The notes: generated from the sequence alone by a model not told the origin. A stretch of DNA of 57,977 nucleotides from Pseudomonas sp. PB106 (GCF_009764645.1 NZ_RWIM01000053.1:1-57977), one strand, 5' to 3'. Shown: positions 34,763 through 47,702, counted from the first letter of the stretch. Numbers and translations are program-made.

Positions 34763-36166
34763 ATGCAGCGGGTCATCAGGGATGCGCACGCCACACCGGA
34801 GGGAATGAGTGCGCTGCAGGCCAAAGTCGCCCTCATTCAGAAACACTTTCCACCCAACACCGCGAGCCTGTTCGCCATCCCCCGGATGGGCAGTGGCGAG
34901 GTGCTGGAATGGTGGACCGAACTGGGTGGCCAGCCCACGCCCTATGCCGAGCTCAATGAAGACGCGCAGCGCCGCTTGCTGCAAACCTATGAGGTGCGCC
35001 AGACCTCCCTCGAACAATTGGCCGATGAATTGCAAAAACGCGGGCAGCCGAGTGTCGCGGATGATCTGCGCAGCCTGCTCGGCAGCCCGGAGCTGGACAA
35101 GCTCTACAGCCTCAACGGCGAGCCACTGGTGGTGCGCTGGAACCAGCGACCGCCCCGCCCGATCGTGCCGCCGGTTGTTCCGCCGGTGCCAATGGCGCCG
35201 GTAGTGCCGCCGTCACGCCGTGGCTGGTGGATTGCCGCTGCCTTGCTGGCGCTGTTGTTGCTGCTACTGGCGCTGTGGCTGTGGTGGTTTCTGCATCGTG
35301 AGCCTGCTGTTGTCGCGGTGCCACCGGCAGCACCAATCGTGGCACCAGTGGAACAACCGGTCGCGCCAGTGCCTGAGCCCGTCGTGGAACCGGAACCTGT
35401 TGCAGAACCAGAACCAGAGCCGGTACCCGAACCCGCACCCGTTCCGCCGCCAAAACCGGTGGTCGTCGCCCCGCCGCCGCCACCGACACTGGACAACTTC
35501 GCCTGCCGTAAAAAAGCACCGAATGCGGTGGTCCCGCAATTCGTCGTGGTCCTCGATACCTCGGGCTCGATGGAGCTCAACATCAAAGCGGTGAAAGCCG
35601 ACGAAGATTGGTTCTTTGGCAACAATCTCAACAAATACACCGACCCGAGCCGCACCCTGCAAATCTTCGAGAAACCGAGCCGCATGAACGTCGCTCAGGA
35701 CTCGCTGGCAGGGATGATCAACGCGCTGGATCCGAAGATCGACACGCGCCTGATCACCTTCGCCGGTTGCGAAAGCACGCCTGACCAAGGGGTGTTCAAA
35801 TTTGCTGATCGTCAGCGCCTGATCAACGGGATCCGTGGCCTGGTGCCCAACCAGGGCACACCGCTGGCCGACAGTCTGGCCAAGGCAGCGAGCACCGTTG
35901 ACGGGCGCAACAATGACGCGGTGATCGTGATGTTCGTTGACGGCGAAGACGGTTGCCAGAAGGACGTTTGCGCCGTGTCCCGACGCATTGCCCAAGAGCA
36001 GCCGCGGTTGCGAGTCAACGTGGTGAACATCGGCGCCGGCGGACCTTCGCAGTGCATTGCGAAAAACACCGGAGGCCGGGTTTACTCAAGCACCAACGCG
36101 GCCGAACTGGCCAAGCAGTTGAAACTGGCGAGCAAGGAAGTGTCGAGCAGCGCCAAATGTAACTGA
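34763..36166 (+). CDS. Membrane-anchored vWA-domain protein
   Basis: A 467-residue protein. Residues 1-130 are a soluble helical domain, then a Pro-rich linker, a Trp/Leu-rich membrane helix (RRGWWIAAALLALLLLLLAL, about 152-176), a long Pro/Glu/Val spacer (180-245) and a vWA domain. The metal site is complete: VVVLDTSGSMELN (D265-x-S-x-S), the later Thr in NQGTPLADS, and FVDGEDGC. Topology mirrors SrfA, so the vWA domain should face the periplasm. AGGA precedes the ATG. A terminator-like hairpin precedes it, so expression may be lower or separate. Confidence 0.83.
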   Translation: MQRVIRDAHATPEGMSALQAKVALIQKHFPPNTASLFAIPRMGSGEVLEWWTELGGQPTPYAELNEDAQRRLLQTYEVRQTSLEQLADELQKRGQPSVADDLRSLLGSPELDKLYSLNGEPLVVRWNQRPPRPIVPPVVPPVPMAPVVPPSRRGWWIAAALLALLLLLLALWLWWFLHREPAVVAVPPAAPIVAPVEQPVAPVPEPVVEPEPVAEPEPEPVPEPAPVPPPKPVVVAPPPPPTLDNFACRKKAPNAVVPQFVVVLDTSGSMELNIKAVKADEDWFFGNNLNKYTDPSRTLQIFEKPSRMNVAQDSLAGMINALDPKIDTRLITFAGCESTPDQGVFKFADRQRLINGIRGLVPNQGTPLADSLAKAASTVDGRNNDAVIVMFVDGEDGCQKDVCAVSRRIAQEQPRLRVNVVNIGAGGPSQCIAKNTGGRVYSSTNAAELAKQLKLASKEVSSSAKCN

Positions 36167-36172
36167 CAGCGT

Positions 36173-36259
36173 GTAGGAGCTGCGGCACGCTGCGATCTTT
36201 TGATCTTGCTTTTCAGAATCTAAAGATCGCAGCCTCGTTTCACTCGTCAGCTCCTACAA
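36173..36259. repeat. Inverted repeat, GTAGGAGCTGC/GCGATCTTTT family
   Basis: GTAGGAGCTGCGGCAC...GCGATCTTTTGATC faces CTAAAGATCGCAGC...CAGCTCCTAC. This is the widespread intergenic repeat of this genome; related copies lie at 40910-40981, 52468-52499 and 57917-57977. It follows the last gene of the srf operon. Confidence 0.85.
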
Positions 36260-36272
36260 GGGCATTGGCGCA

Positions 36273-38249
36273 TCAACGGAAGCGATCAACCTCAGAACGC
36301 AAATCCGCCGCCAGCTTCTCCAGCTCTTTCGCGGTGACCGCAAGGTTCGACACCACCTCACGCTGCTCACTGTTGGCCAGGGCAATGCTCTGCAGGTTGC
36401 TGCTGAGCAATGTCGCCGTGCTGCTCTGCTCCTGAGTCGCGGTGGTAATCGCGGCAAACTGCTGCCCCGCCGAGCGGCTCTGCTCATCGATGCGAGCCAG
36501 CGCCGAGGCGACATTGGCGTTGCGCGACAAGCCTTCCTGCATCAGCACATTGCCCTGCTCCATGGTGCTGATCGCATTGCCGGTTTCCTGCTGAATGCTG
36601 TGAATCATGCTGGAGATTTCATCGGTCGCCTGACGGGTACGCGAAGCCAGACTGCGCACTTCATCGGCCACCACAGCAAAACCGCGACCTTGTTCACCGG
36701 CACGCGCCGCTTCAATCGCAGCGTTGAGCGCCAACAGGTTGGTCTGCTCGGCAATCGAGGTGATCACGCCGACGATGCCGCCGATTTCCTGGGAACGCTG
36801 GCCGAGGGTGTTGATCACCGTGGCCGTGCTGTTCAGCGCGCCAGCGATTTGCTCCAGAGACGACGAAGCCTCTTGCATCGAGCTGCGACCGATCTGCGTT
36901 TGCTGGGCATTTTCCTGGGCCAGACGCTGGGTCGCACCCATGTTGTCGGCGATGTTCAGCGAAGTGGCGCTGAACTCTTCCACCGCGCCGGCCATGCTGG
37001 TGATTTCGCCGGACTGCTGCTCCATGCCTTCGTAAGCGCCACCGGACAAACCGGACAGCGCCTGCGCACGGCTGTTGACCTCTTCGGAAGAACGACGGAT
37101 GTGCTCGACCATGGTCGACAATGCCTGACTCATCTGGTTGAACGCGCGGGACAACTGACCGATCTCGTCGTTGCTCGTCACGTTCAGGCGCACGCTCAGA
37201 TCACCGGCACCCAGGGCTTCAGCCTGACGCACCAGATCACCCAGCGGTTGCAGCTTGGAACGCAGCAGCCACATCGCCGAACCTACGGCCAACAGCATCG
37301 CCAGCAGGCTGCCGATCGCCAGTTGCGTACCGACGCTCCAGGTCACCGCGCGAATCTCGGCCTTCGGCATGCTCGCCACGACCGACCACGGGCCACCGTC
37401 GAACGGCACGGCGACGCTGTAGAAATCCTCGGCCTTGTCGCCCCAGAACTGACCTTTGCCTGGCGTCTTCGACAAACCGTTGATCACCGGAATCGCCTGA
37501 TCCAGCGCCTGCACACCCGCAGGTGGAACCAGCCATTTGTTTTGCTCATCGAGCAGCGCCAGCGAGCCGGTCTGGCCGATGCGGAAGCGCTTGAGGTTGT
37601 CGAACTGGGCGTTCTGCGCGTCGGTGTAGTCGAAGCCGACGAACAGCACCGCAATCACCTTGCCGCTGCCATCACGCACCGGGGTGTATTGGGTCATGTA
37701 CGAACGATCGAACAGCAAGGCGCGGCCGACGTAGCCTTGCCCCGCCATCAACTTGGCGTAGGCCGGGTGCGCGTGATCAAGCAAGGTGCCGATGGCACGG
37801 CTGCCATCCTGCTTGGTCAACGAGGTGCTGACCCGCACGAAGTCTTCGCCGCTGCGCACGAACAGTGTGGCGACGCCGGCGGTCATTTGCTTGAACTCGT
37901 CGACTTCCTTGAAGTTGTTGTTCAACACTTCGCTGCCCAGGTGCAGGCCCGGGGTCTGGGTCCCGGCGACATTCACCGGCTCATCGGCGTGAATGCTCAG
38001 GCCAGCGCTGAAGCGCTTCTCGAACAACCCGCTCAGACGCTGGGTGCTTTCACGCAGCGTGCCGTGGAACGTGCTCAGTTGGTCGGCCAGCAGCCGCGCC
38101 TCACTGGCCAGATGCTCTTCACGGGTGGCGAGGTTGGCGGTATCCAGCGAACGCAGGGCGAACACCGTACTGCCACTGATAACTATCGCCAGTATCACAG
38201 CAAGGGCGAGGCCCAGCTGCGAGGCGATCCGAGCGCGAGGTTGAGACAT
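36273..38249 (-). CDS. Methyl-accepting chemotaxis protein (Cache-type sensor)
   Basis: A 658-residue chemoreceptor starting [22 protein letters not shown]1 is about residues 12-34, the periplasmic sensor (35-310) resembles the Cache3/Cache2 fusion type ([40 protein letters not shown]), TM2 lies near 318-338, followed by HAMP ([20 protein letters not shown]) and the signalling domain with its tip [20 protein letters not shown]. There is no C-terminal CheR-tether pentapeptide. The ligand is unknown. The frame extends upstream to 38429 without chemoreceptor features, so the start at 38249 is preferred. It stands alone. Confidence 0.92.
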   Translation of the reverse strand: MSQPRARIASQLGLALAVILAIVISGSTVFALRSLDTANLATREEHLASEARLLADQLSTFHGTLRESTQRLSGLFEKRFSAGLSIHADEPVNVAGTQTPGLHLGSEVLNNNFKEVDEFKQMTAGVATLFVRSGEDFVRVSTSLTKQDGSRAIGTLLDHAHPAYAKLMAGQGYVGRALLFDRSYMTQYTPVRDGSGKVIAVLFVGFDYTDAQNAQFDNLKRFRIGQTGSLALLDEQNKWLVPPAGVQALDQAIPVINGLSKTPGKGQFWGDKAEDFYSVAVPFDGGPWSVVASMPKAEIRAVTWSVGTQLAIGSLLAMLLAVGSAMWLLRSKLQPLGDLVRQAEALGAGDLSVRLNVTSNDEIGQLSRAFNQMSQALSTMVEHIRRSSEEVNSRAQALSGLSGGAYEGMEQQSGEITSMAGAVEEFSATSLNIADNMGATQRLAQENAQQTQIGRSSMQEASSSLEQIAGALNSTATVINTLGQRSQEIGGIVGVITSIAEQTNLLALNAAIEAARAGEQGRGFAVVADEVRSLASRTRQATDEISSMIHSIQQETGNAISTMEQGNVLMQEGLSRNANVASALARIDEQSRSAGQQFAAITTATQEQSSTATLLSSNLQSIALANSEQREVVSNLAVTAKELEKLAADLRSEVDRFR

Positions 38250-38433
38250 GGACAGCTCCTGGCCGAGCGACGGGATCCTCCTTGATCTCGACTCGGATAA
38301 TTTTCTAATAGTGGGGGTGAATCGTGGAGACCGGCACGACGGTTCCACATGCTCATAGTCGGCGGTGAAACCGAATACTTGAGCGCGCAACGTGGGTATG
38401 GCGCAAGGCCGCCATTGTGGCGGCTCCAACGTT

Positions 38434-39354
38434 TCAGCTCAAGCGCGTAACCGCCGGCAGCTCCATGGCGCGGACTTCGCCTTGCAGGAAGTCGCTGAGG
38501 CGGCGCAAACGTTCACCTCCCGGACGGGTTTTTGGCCACACCAGGTAATAATTCAGTCCGCTGGCGACGGCGGTCGGCCACGGCAGACTCAGCCGACCCT
38601 GCGCGACATCCTCGGCCACCATCAGCAGATCGCCCATCGATACGCCGTAACCGCGAGCCGCTGCAATCATGCCCAGTTCCAATGTGTCGAAGACCTGCCC
38701 GCCCTTGAGCGAGACCTGATCGGACAGCCCCATGTGCTCCAGCCAACTGCGCCAGTCGCGGCGATCCGGGGTCGGGTGGAGCAGTTCGGTGGACGCCAGC
38801 CGGGCCAGATCCCACGGCTGGTCATTGAGCAGGTTCGGCGCGCCAACCGGAATCAGTTCCTCGGGAAACAACTGGCTCGCTTCCCAGTCTGGCGGGAAAT
38901 GCCCGTCGCTCAGCAACACCGCGCAATCGAACGGCTCATCGTTGAAGTCCACCGAATCGACGTCCATCCAGGCGCTGGTCAATTGCACTTCATTGCCCGG
39001 CTGCAAATGACGGAAGCGACTGAGCCGCGCCAACAACCAGCGCATGGTCAACGTCGACGGCGCTTTCATGCGCAGGATGTCGTCTTCGGCACGCAACGTA
39101 TTGCAGGCCCGTTCCAGAGCAGTGAAGCCTTCGCGGATACCGGGCAACAGCAGGCGGGCCGCTTCGGTCAGTTGCAGATTGCGCCCGCTGCGATGGAACA
39201 GCCGGCAAGCGAAATGATCTTCCAGGGTTCGAATATGCCGACTGACCGCACTCTGGGTGATCGACAACTCTTCCGCCGCACGGGTGAAGGAGCTATGCCG
39301 CGCTGCCGCTTCAAATGCGCGCAGGGCATACAAGGGAGGAAGACGACGAGACAT
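38434..39354 (-). CDS. LysR-family regulator (GcvA type)
   Basis: A 306-residue LysR protein starting [20 protein letters not shown], with [23 protein letters not shown] and [19 protein letters not shown]. The [21 protein letters not shown] opening is typical of the GcvA/DSDA group. It is divergent from the MATE transporter gene, which it probably controls. The start at 39354 is chosen over the longer upstream frame to 39522, because it fits the family. Confidence 0.88.
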   Translation of the reverse strand: MSRRLPPLYALRAFEAAARHSSFTRAAEELSITQSAVSRHIRTLEDHFACRLFHRSGRNLQLTEAARLLLPGIREGFTALERACNTLRAEDDILRMKAPSTLTMRWLLARLSRFRHLQPGNEVQLTSAWMDVDSVDFNDEPFDCAVLLSDGHFPPDWEASQLFPEELIPVGAPNLLNDQPWDLARLASTELLHPTPDRRDWRSWLEHMGLSDQVSLKGGQVFDTLELGMIAAARGYGVSMGDLLMVAEDVAQGRLSLPWPTAVASGLNYYLVWPKTRPGGERLRRLSDFLQGEVRAMELPAVTRLS

Positions 39355-39507
39355 ACAGAAAGCTCCTATAGCGGGATGCAGCCAGCCTGACAGAATCTGC
39401 TCAGGATGAGTTTTAATCATGCCATCCATCCTTTTTATCCCTTTGTGCAATGCCTGCCAAGCGCCGAGAATCGACGGTCTCCTGCTCCCTCTGAAAATTG
39501 AGTGGTG

Positions 39508-40908
39508 ATGACCATGCAGCATCCTGTGCGTACCGAACTCTGGGCCATTCTGCGGCTGGCAGGGCCGTTGATCGCTTCACAGTTGGCGCACATGTTGATG
39601 GTGCTGACTGACACCCTGATGATGGCGCGCCTCAGTCCGGAAGCGTTGGCCGGTGGCGGTCTCGGTGCGGCGAGTTATTCATTTGTGTCGATTTTCTGCA
39701 TTGGCGTGATTGCGGCGGTCGGCACGCTGGTGGCAATTCGCAAGGGTGCCGGCGACATTATTGGTGCAGCGCGACTGACTCAGGCCGGTTTGTGGCTCGC
39801 GTGGCTGATGGCGCTGGGCGCCGGCTTGCTGCTGTGGAACCTGAAACCGGTGTTGCTGCTGTTCGGCCAGACCGAAACCAACGTCAACGCTGCCGGGCAA
39901 TTTCTGATCGCCCTGCCCTTCGCTCTGCCCGGCTACCTGAGTTTCATGGCTTTGCGCGGCTTCACCAGTGCGATTGGCCGGGCGACGCCGGTGATGGTTA
40001 TCAGCCTGGCCGGCACGGTGGCCAACTTCCTGCTCAATTACGCGCTGATCACCGGCATGTTCGGTCTGCCGAAAATGGGTCTGACGGGCATCGGACTGGT
40101 CACGGCGATCGTCGCCAACTGCATGGCACTCGCGTTGGCGTGGCACATCCGCCGGCACCCAGCGTATGACGCTTATCCGCTGCGCGCGGGCCTGTCACGG
40201 CCGAACCGGCAGTACCTGAAAGAGCTGTGGCGCCTCGGCCTGCCAATCGGCGGCACCTACGCGGTGGAAGTCGGTTTGTTCGCATTTGCGGCGTTGTGCA
40301 TGGGCACCATGGGCAGCACGCAGTTGGGCGCGCACCAGATTGCTCTGCAGATTGTTTCAGTGGCATTCATGGTGCCGGCGGGGATGTCCTACGCGATCAC
40401 CATGCGCGTCGGCCAGCATTACGGCGCCGGACAATTGAGCGATGCGCGGATGTCCGGGCGGGTCGGGATCGTGTTTGGCGCGGTGGTCATGCTCGGGTTT
40501 GCCATGGTGTTCTGGTTGCTGCCGAATCAGTTGGTGGGATTGTTCCTTGATCACAACAATCCGGCGTTTGCCGAGGTGATCCGCCTCGCGGTGAGCCTGC
40601 TGGCCGTGGCGGCATGGTTCGAGTTGTTCGACGGCACGCAGACGATCGCCATGGGCTGCATTCGTGGACTTAAAGATGCGAAGACCACGTTTCTGGTCGG
40701 ACTCGGCTGCTATTGGCTGATCGGTGCCCCGGCGGCGTGGTGGATGGCGTTCCACTTGCACTGGGGGCCGACGGGCGTTTGGTGGGGATTGGCGCTGGGG
40801 TTGGCGTGTGCGGCGGTGAGTTTGACCCTGGCGTTTGAATGGAAAATGAAGCGGATGATTCGGCTGGAGCCTGCTACATCACGCTTTGAGGTCGTTGGCG
40901 CGGATTAA
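39508..40908 (+). CDS. MATE-family multidrug efflux transporter (NorM-like)
   Basis: A protein of about 466 residues with 12 membrane helices and the two MatE repeats: LRLAGPLIASQLAHMLMVLT, DTLMMARLSPEALAGGGLG in the first half and LWRLGLPIGGTYAVEVGLF, GAHQIALQIVSVAFMVPAGM in the second. It uses Na+ or H+ to pump cationic drugs. Several starts are possible within 12 bp (GTG, GTG, ATG, ATG); I chose the first ATG. Divergent from the LysR gene. Confidence 0.9.
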   Translation: MTMQHPVRTELWAILRLAGPLIASQLAHMLMVLTDTLMMARLSPEALAGGGLGAASYSFVSIFCIGVIAAVGTLVAIRKGAGDIIGAARLTQAGLWLAWLMALGAGLLLWNLKPVLLLFGQTETNVNAAGQFLIALPFALPGYLSFMALRGFTSAIGRATPVMVISLAGTVANFLLNYALITGMFGLPKMGLTGIGLVTAIVANCMALALAWHIRRHPAYDAYPLRAGLSRPNRQYLKELWRLGLPIGGTYAVEVGLFAFAALCMGTMGSTQLGAHQIALQIVSVAFMVPAGMSYAITMRVGQHYGAGQLSDARMSGRVGIVFGAVVMLGFAMVFWLLPNQLVGLFLDHNNPAFAEVIRLAVSLLAVAAWFELFDGTQTIAMGCIRGLKDAKTTFLVGLGCYWLIGAPAAWWMAFHLHWGPTGVWWGLALGLACAAVSLTLAFEWKMKRMIRLEPATSRFEVVGAD

Positions 40909-40909
40909 G

Positions 40910-40981
40910 ATCAAAAGATCGCAGCCTTCGGCAGCTCCTACAGGGATCGGTGTAGGAGCTGCCGCAGGCTGCGATCTTTTA
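40910..40981. repeat. Inverted repeat, GTAGGAGCTGC/GCGATCTTTT family
   Basis: Facing copies (AAAGATCGCAGCCTTCGGCAG... and ...GTAGGAGCTGCCGCAGGC plus GCGATCTTTT) lie between the convergent MATE and GGDEF-EAL genes. The last T residues and the following A form the TAA stop of the minus-strand GGDEF-EAL gene. Confidence 0.85.
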
Positions 40982-42649
40982 AACGGCCTCCACAGCAGCC
41001 TGTTGGCTTGAGCCAAACGTCAGGTATTCAACCAGTTCCGCCAACGGCAACGGCCGGCTGATCAGATAACCCTGCACCTGATCGCAACCAAAGCCGCGCA
41101 GCAGTTCCAGTTGTTCCGGCGTCTCGACCCCTTCCGCCACCACTTCCAGGTGCAGGTTGTGCGCGAGATTGATCATCGCATGCACCAATTTACGGTTTTC
41201 TTCGCGCTGTTCCATGCCACCGACAAAGCTCTTGTCGATCTTCAGCAAAGTGATCGGCAAGCTGTTGAGGTGTACGAACGACGAGAACCCGGTACCGAAA
41301 TCATCCAGCGAGAAACGCACGCCGAGGCGCCCGAGCGCATCCATGGTCTGCTTGACCAGATCGCTGCGGCGCATCACCGCCGTTTCGGTCAGTTCGAATT
41401 CCAGCCACTGCGCTTCAACACCGCGCTCAGCGATCAAGCGGCTGAGGGTCGGCAACAACTGGCTGTCCTGAAACTGGCGAAACGACAGGTTGATCGCCAT
41501 GTGCAGCGCTGGCAACCCGCGCTCACGCAGCGCCTGCATGTCACGCAGCGCCCGGGAAATCACCCAGTAACCCAACGGCACAATCAAACCGCTCTGCTCG
41601 GCCAAAGGCACGAATTCGCTTGGCGGCAACAGACCGCGCTCGCCGTGGCGCCAGCGCACCAAGGCTTCGAGGCCGACGATCTGGCCGTCCTCAAGATTCA
41701 GGCGTGGCTGGTAATGCAGCTCCAGCTCATCACGACGCAACGCCCGGCGCAGCTCGCTTTCGAGGTCGGCCATGCTCCGTGCGTTGCGGTTGATACGTTC
41801 GTTGAAGATATGAAAGGTGCAGCCCTGAGTGCTCTTGGCCTGTTGCATGGCGATGTGGGCGTGCCACATCAGCGGATCGGCGCCGGCCTGTGCACGGGCA
41901 TGGGCGATGCCGAGGCTGGAGCCGATCAACAGGCTCTCGCCATCCACCCAATACGGTTCGGCCAAGGCTTCGGTAATGCGTTCGGCCATCCATTCGGCGC
42001 GTTGCGGCGCGCGACGGGTGTCGATCAGCAAGGCGAATTCGTCGCTGCCCAGCCGCGCCAGTTGATCGCCGGCCTCCAGCTGACTTTTCAGCCGTGCGAC
42101 GACTTGCAGGATCAAACGGTCGCCGGCCTGATGGCCGAGGGCGTCGTTGGCGTGGCGGAAGTTGTCGAGATCGAGATGGCCGAGGGCCAAGCCGCGACCG
42201 TCGTTTTCCGCGAGGCGCGCCGTGAGCAAGGTCTGGAAACCCTGGCGGTTGGCGATGCCAGTCAGCGGATCCTGTTCGGCGAGGCGTTGCAGGGTGTTTT
42301 CCAGAACGCCGCGTTCGCGCACATGGCGCAGGCAACGGCGCAGCATGCCGGCGTCGAGGGCGTCGAACACCAACCAGTCACTGACACCAACCGGCGCGGT
42401 GTCCGGTTCGTGCTCCAGCAGCAATACCGTCGGCAGGCTGCAACGGCCGGGTGCCGGTTGCAATGCCGGAATAGTCAACAACACCGCGTGGCGGTTGTCT
42501 TCGAACAAACTGCTGACCGACTCCCAGCTCGGCGCGCTGATCAGCACCGCCGCGCTCCCCATCGGAGCCAGACACTCACGCAATAACGCTGTCCACGCTG
42601 GCTCTTCGGCCAGTAGCAGCAAACGCAAGGGTTCGACAGGCGTAGACAA
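40979..42649 (-). CDS. Tandem GGDEF-EAL protein, probable c-di-GMP phosphodiesterase
   Basis: A 556-residue cytoplasmic protein. Residues 1-110 look like a worn receiver domain; the GGDEF domain (about 120-285) has GSDEF at 201-205 instead of GGDEF, with D160/D162 region HLDLDNF kept; the EAL domain (about 300-545) keeps E328AL, NLSFRQF, ELTETAVM, DDFGTGFSS, KIDKSFV and EVVAEGVET. The intact EAL residues point to c-di-GMP hydrolysis, with the altered GGDEF as a possible GTP-binding regulator. The rep-adjacent position fits the P. aeruginosa PA5295 phosphodiesterase ProE, from memory. Confidence 0.88.
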   Translation of the reverse strand: MSTPVEPLRLLLLAEEPAWTALLRECLAPMGSAAVLISAPSWESVSSLFEDNRHAVLLTIPALQPAPGRCSLPTVLLLEHEPDTAPVGVSDWLVFDALDAGMLRRCLRHVRERGVLENTLQRLAEQDPLTGIANRQGFQTLLTARLAENDGRGLALGHLDLDNFRHANDALGHQAGDRLILQVVARLKSQLEAGDQLARLGSDEFALLIDTRRAPQRAEWMAERITEALAEPYWVDGESLLIGSSLGIAHARAQAGADPLMWHAHIAMQQAKSTQGCTFHIFNERINRNARSMADLESELRRALRRDELELHYQPRLNLEDGQIVGLEALVRWRHGERGLLPPSEFVPLAEQSGLIVPLGYWVISRALRDMQALRERGLPALHMAINLSFRQFQDSQLLPTLSRLIAERGVEAQWLEFELTETAVMRRSDLVKQTMDALGRLGVRFSLDDFGTGFSSFVHLNSLPITLLKIDKSFVGGMEQREENRKLVHAMINLAHNLHLEVVAEGVETPEQLELLRGFGCDQVQGYLISRPLPLAELVEYLTFGSSQQAAVEAV

Positions 42650-42911
42650 GCTAGCTCCCTAGACTCTGCAAAGATGTGGGCGGGGCATTATGCCGTTGCG
42701 CAGTTCAATGACCAAATGACAACGGTTATCAAAACGTTATTTTGTGTCACGAATGAGAACATTAGCCGCAAAATCACCGCGCATCCTGCGTGAAAGTAAC
42801 AAAACCGGCAAATTTGAATCGCGTGGTACGTCACAAGTCGGACAGAGCAGCACAATTCTCTGAGCCTGTTAAAATGCCGGCCCATTTCGTCAACGACTCC
42901 CGAATTTTCGT

Positions 42912-45553
<2,642 letters not shown>

Positions 45554-45571
45554 AGCCACACCGCAGATCTC

Positions 45572-45663
45572 CTGTAGGAGTGAGCCTGCTCGCGATAGCG
45601 TAGTGTCAGCTGATATTTTCGTCGGCTGATACACCGCCATCGCGAGCAGGCTCACTCCTACAG
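45572..45663. repeat. REP-like inverted pair (GTGAGCCTGCTCGCGA family)
   Basis: CTGTAGGAGTGAGCCTGCTC with CGCGA from 45572 faces its inverse ending at 45663. It sits between the convergent xpt and acetyl-CoA hydrolase genes and differs in core sequence from the pairs at 742 and 5575. Confidence 0.88.
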
Positions 45664-45681
45664 TTGTTTTGGGTCAGGCAG

Positions 45682-47604
45682 TTATTGCGCGGTGGCTTTT
45701 AGGCCGGTGAGGAGCAGGCGCTGGAAGAGGTCTTCTTTCAGACCTTCCGGGTTTGTCAGTTGCATGCGCTCAAGGTGCTCGGGATACAGCGATGCCTCCG
45801 GGGCGTCGAGGGCTGCTTTGCCCAGATCCAGAATCTCAGTGAGTTTGAACTTGCTCTTCAGCCAGTTCAGCGCACGTAGTAAATCCTTTTCAATCACTGT
45901 GAAATCACAGCCCAACGGATACTCCGGAAACAGATGCGGATGCCGTGCGGCAATCGCCTGCAAACGCTGCGGCGTGTTGTCGGCGAAGCGTGGGTCGAGG
46001 CGGAAATCCTTTGGCAGCTTGCCGACCTTTTGCGCTTGTTCGATCAAGCCCTGCTGGAAGCGTGAGTCGCTGATATTGAGTAGCGATTCAATGACCACCG
46101 CATCGGATTTGCCACGCAGATCAGCAATGCCGTACTCGGTGACGACAATGTCGCGCAGATGCCGTGGAATCGTGCAGTGGCCGTATTCCCAAACGATGTT
46201 GGAACTGACATCGCCACCCGACTCGCGCCAGCTGCGCAGAACAAGAATCGAGCGCGCATCGTGCAGTGCATGGCCCTGCGCCACGAAGTTGTATTGCCCG
46301 CCAACACCGCTGAGCACTCGGCCGTCTTCCAGTTGATCCGCCACACCGGCACCGAGCAACGTCATGGTGAACACGGTGTTGATAAATCGCGCATCAAGGC
46401 GTTGTAGGCGCTTGAGTTCTTCCTGTCCGTACAACTCGTTGATGTAGCTGATGCGGGTCATGTTGAATTCGAGGCGTTTGCTCTGCGGCAGCTCGCGCAG
46501 GCGCTCGTAGAAACTGCGCGGGCCGAGGAAGAATCCGCCGTGCACCGAGATGCCGTCAGGCTGCGCGGCCTCGTCGAGGGTGCCGGCGTTGGCCTGTTCC
46601 TGGGTCGGCACATCCGGATAGACCTTGCGCCGGATGATCCCCGCATCCGCCAACACCAGCAGGCCGTTGACGAACATTTCGCTGCAACCGTACAAGCCTT
46701 TTGCGAACGGCCCAGTGCCGCCCTCACGCTCGATCAATTGCGCCCATTGGCTAAGGTTGATGTCATCGAGCAACGCCTTGTACCCGGCGTTGTCCGCCTG
46801 ACGTGCCAGCAATGCGGCGGTCAACGCGTCGCCCATCGAGCCGATGCCGATCTGCAGCGTGCCGCCGTCGCGCACCAGCGTACTCGCGTGCACACCGATG
46901 AAATGATCCTGAAAACCCACCGGCATGTTCGGCGTGGAAAACAGCGTGCTGCTGTCCTTCGCGTCGATCAGCAGGTCGAAGGTGTCGATGTCGACTTCGG
47001 CATCGCCCGGCATGTACGGCAGATCCGTGTGTACCTGGCCGACCAGCAAAATCGTTTCCCCGGCATCGCGGCGCTTGGCGATCATCGGCAACAGGTCGAG
47101 GGTGATGTCCGGGTTGCAACTCAGGCTCAAGCGATCCGGATGTTCGCTGCTGCTGGCGAGCAACTGCGCCACCAGGTTCAGCCCGGCGGCGTTGATGTCA
47201 CGGGCGGCGTGACTGTAGTTGCTGCTGACGTAATCTTGCTGGGCCGGCGCGCTGTTGAGCAGGCTGCCGGGCTGCATGAAGAACTGTTCGATGCGGATGT
47301 TGGCGGGCAGGCTGTCGCGGTGCAGGTCGGCGAGAAAATCGAATTCCGGGTAGTCGCCAAACACGCGCTCGACAAAGGGTTCGATAAATCGCTTTTGCAA
47401 GCCATCGCCCAGTGCAGGGCGACCTAGACACAGCGCGGTGTAAATCGTCAGTTGGCGCTCGGGCAGCGCTTTGATTCGCCGGTACAGCGCGTTGACGAAG
47501 TGATTGGGCTTGCCCAACCCCAGCGGCATGCCCATGTGGATGTGCGCCGGCAAACGCGCCAGCACATCGTCCACTGCCTGTTCGATCGAACACAACTGCA
47601 CCAT
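45682..47604 (-). CDS. Acetyl-CoA hydrolase/transferase family protein
   Basis: A 640-residue protein of the class I CoA-transferase fold in two halves. GMPLGLGKPNHFVNALYRRI, IGIGSMGDALTAALLARQAD, GLYGCSEMFVNGLLVLADAG, SGVGGQYNFVAQGHAL and IVVTEYGIADLRGKSDA are recognisable; the Glu of VVTEYG or of the CoA-binding segment would be the catalytic residue. The Pseudomonas long form has an extra C-terminal domain of about 100 residues. It moves or hydrolyses CoA thioesters in the cytoplasm, substrate not known. It stands alone with its own promoter region (47605-47690). Confidence 0.87.
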   Translation of the reverse strand: MVQLCSIEQAVDDVLARLPAHIHMGMPLGLGKPNHFVNALYRRIKALPERQLTIYTALCLGRPALGDGLQKRFIEPFVERVFGDYPEFDFLADLHRDSLPANIRIEQFFMQPGSLLNSAPAQQDYVSSNYSHAARDINAAGLNLVAQLLASSSEHPDRLSLSCNPDITLDLLPMIAKRRDAGETILLVGQVHTDLPYMPGDAEVDIDTFDLLIDAKDSSTLFSTPNMPVGFQDHFIGVHASTLVRDGGTLQIGIGSMGDALTAALLARQADNAGYKALLDDINLSQWAQLIEREGGTGPFAKGLYGCSEMFVNGLLVLADAGIIRRKVYPDVPTQEQANAGTLDEAAQPDGISVHGGFFLGPRSFYERLRELPQSKRLEFNMTRISYINELYGQEELKRLQRLDARFINTVFTMTLLGAGVADQLEDGRVLSGVGGQYNFVAQGHALHDARSILVLRSWRESGGDVSSNIVWEYGHCTIPRHLRDIVVTEYGIADLRGKSDAVVIESLLNISDSRFQQGLIEQAQKVGKLPKDFRLDPRFADNTPQRLQAIAARHPHLFPEYPLGCDFTVIEKDLLRALNWLKSKFKLTEILDLGKAALDAPEASLYPEHLERMQLTNPEGLKEDLFQRLLLTGLKATAQ

Positions 47605-47702
47605 CTGAAGCCTCCTGCCCGTTCCGTGAATAGAGGTAGACCGAGCTTGCCGCTACTTTGCTGCAATGAACAGCCTCCAGGCGCAAATCGCAGACACAAA
47701 AA

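Noticed and set aside
19798..36166. Calling the srf-tag operon a type VI secretion cluster
   Set aside because: No Hcp, VgrG, TssB/C, TssM, ClpV or baseplate gene is present; only accessory signalling-like genes resemble that system.
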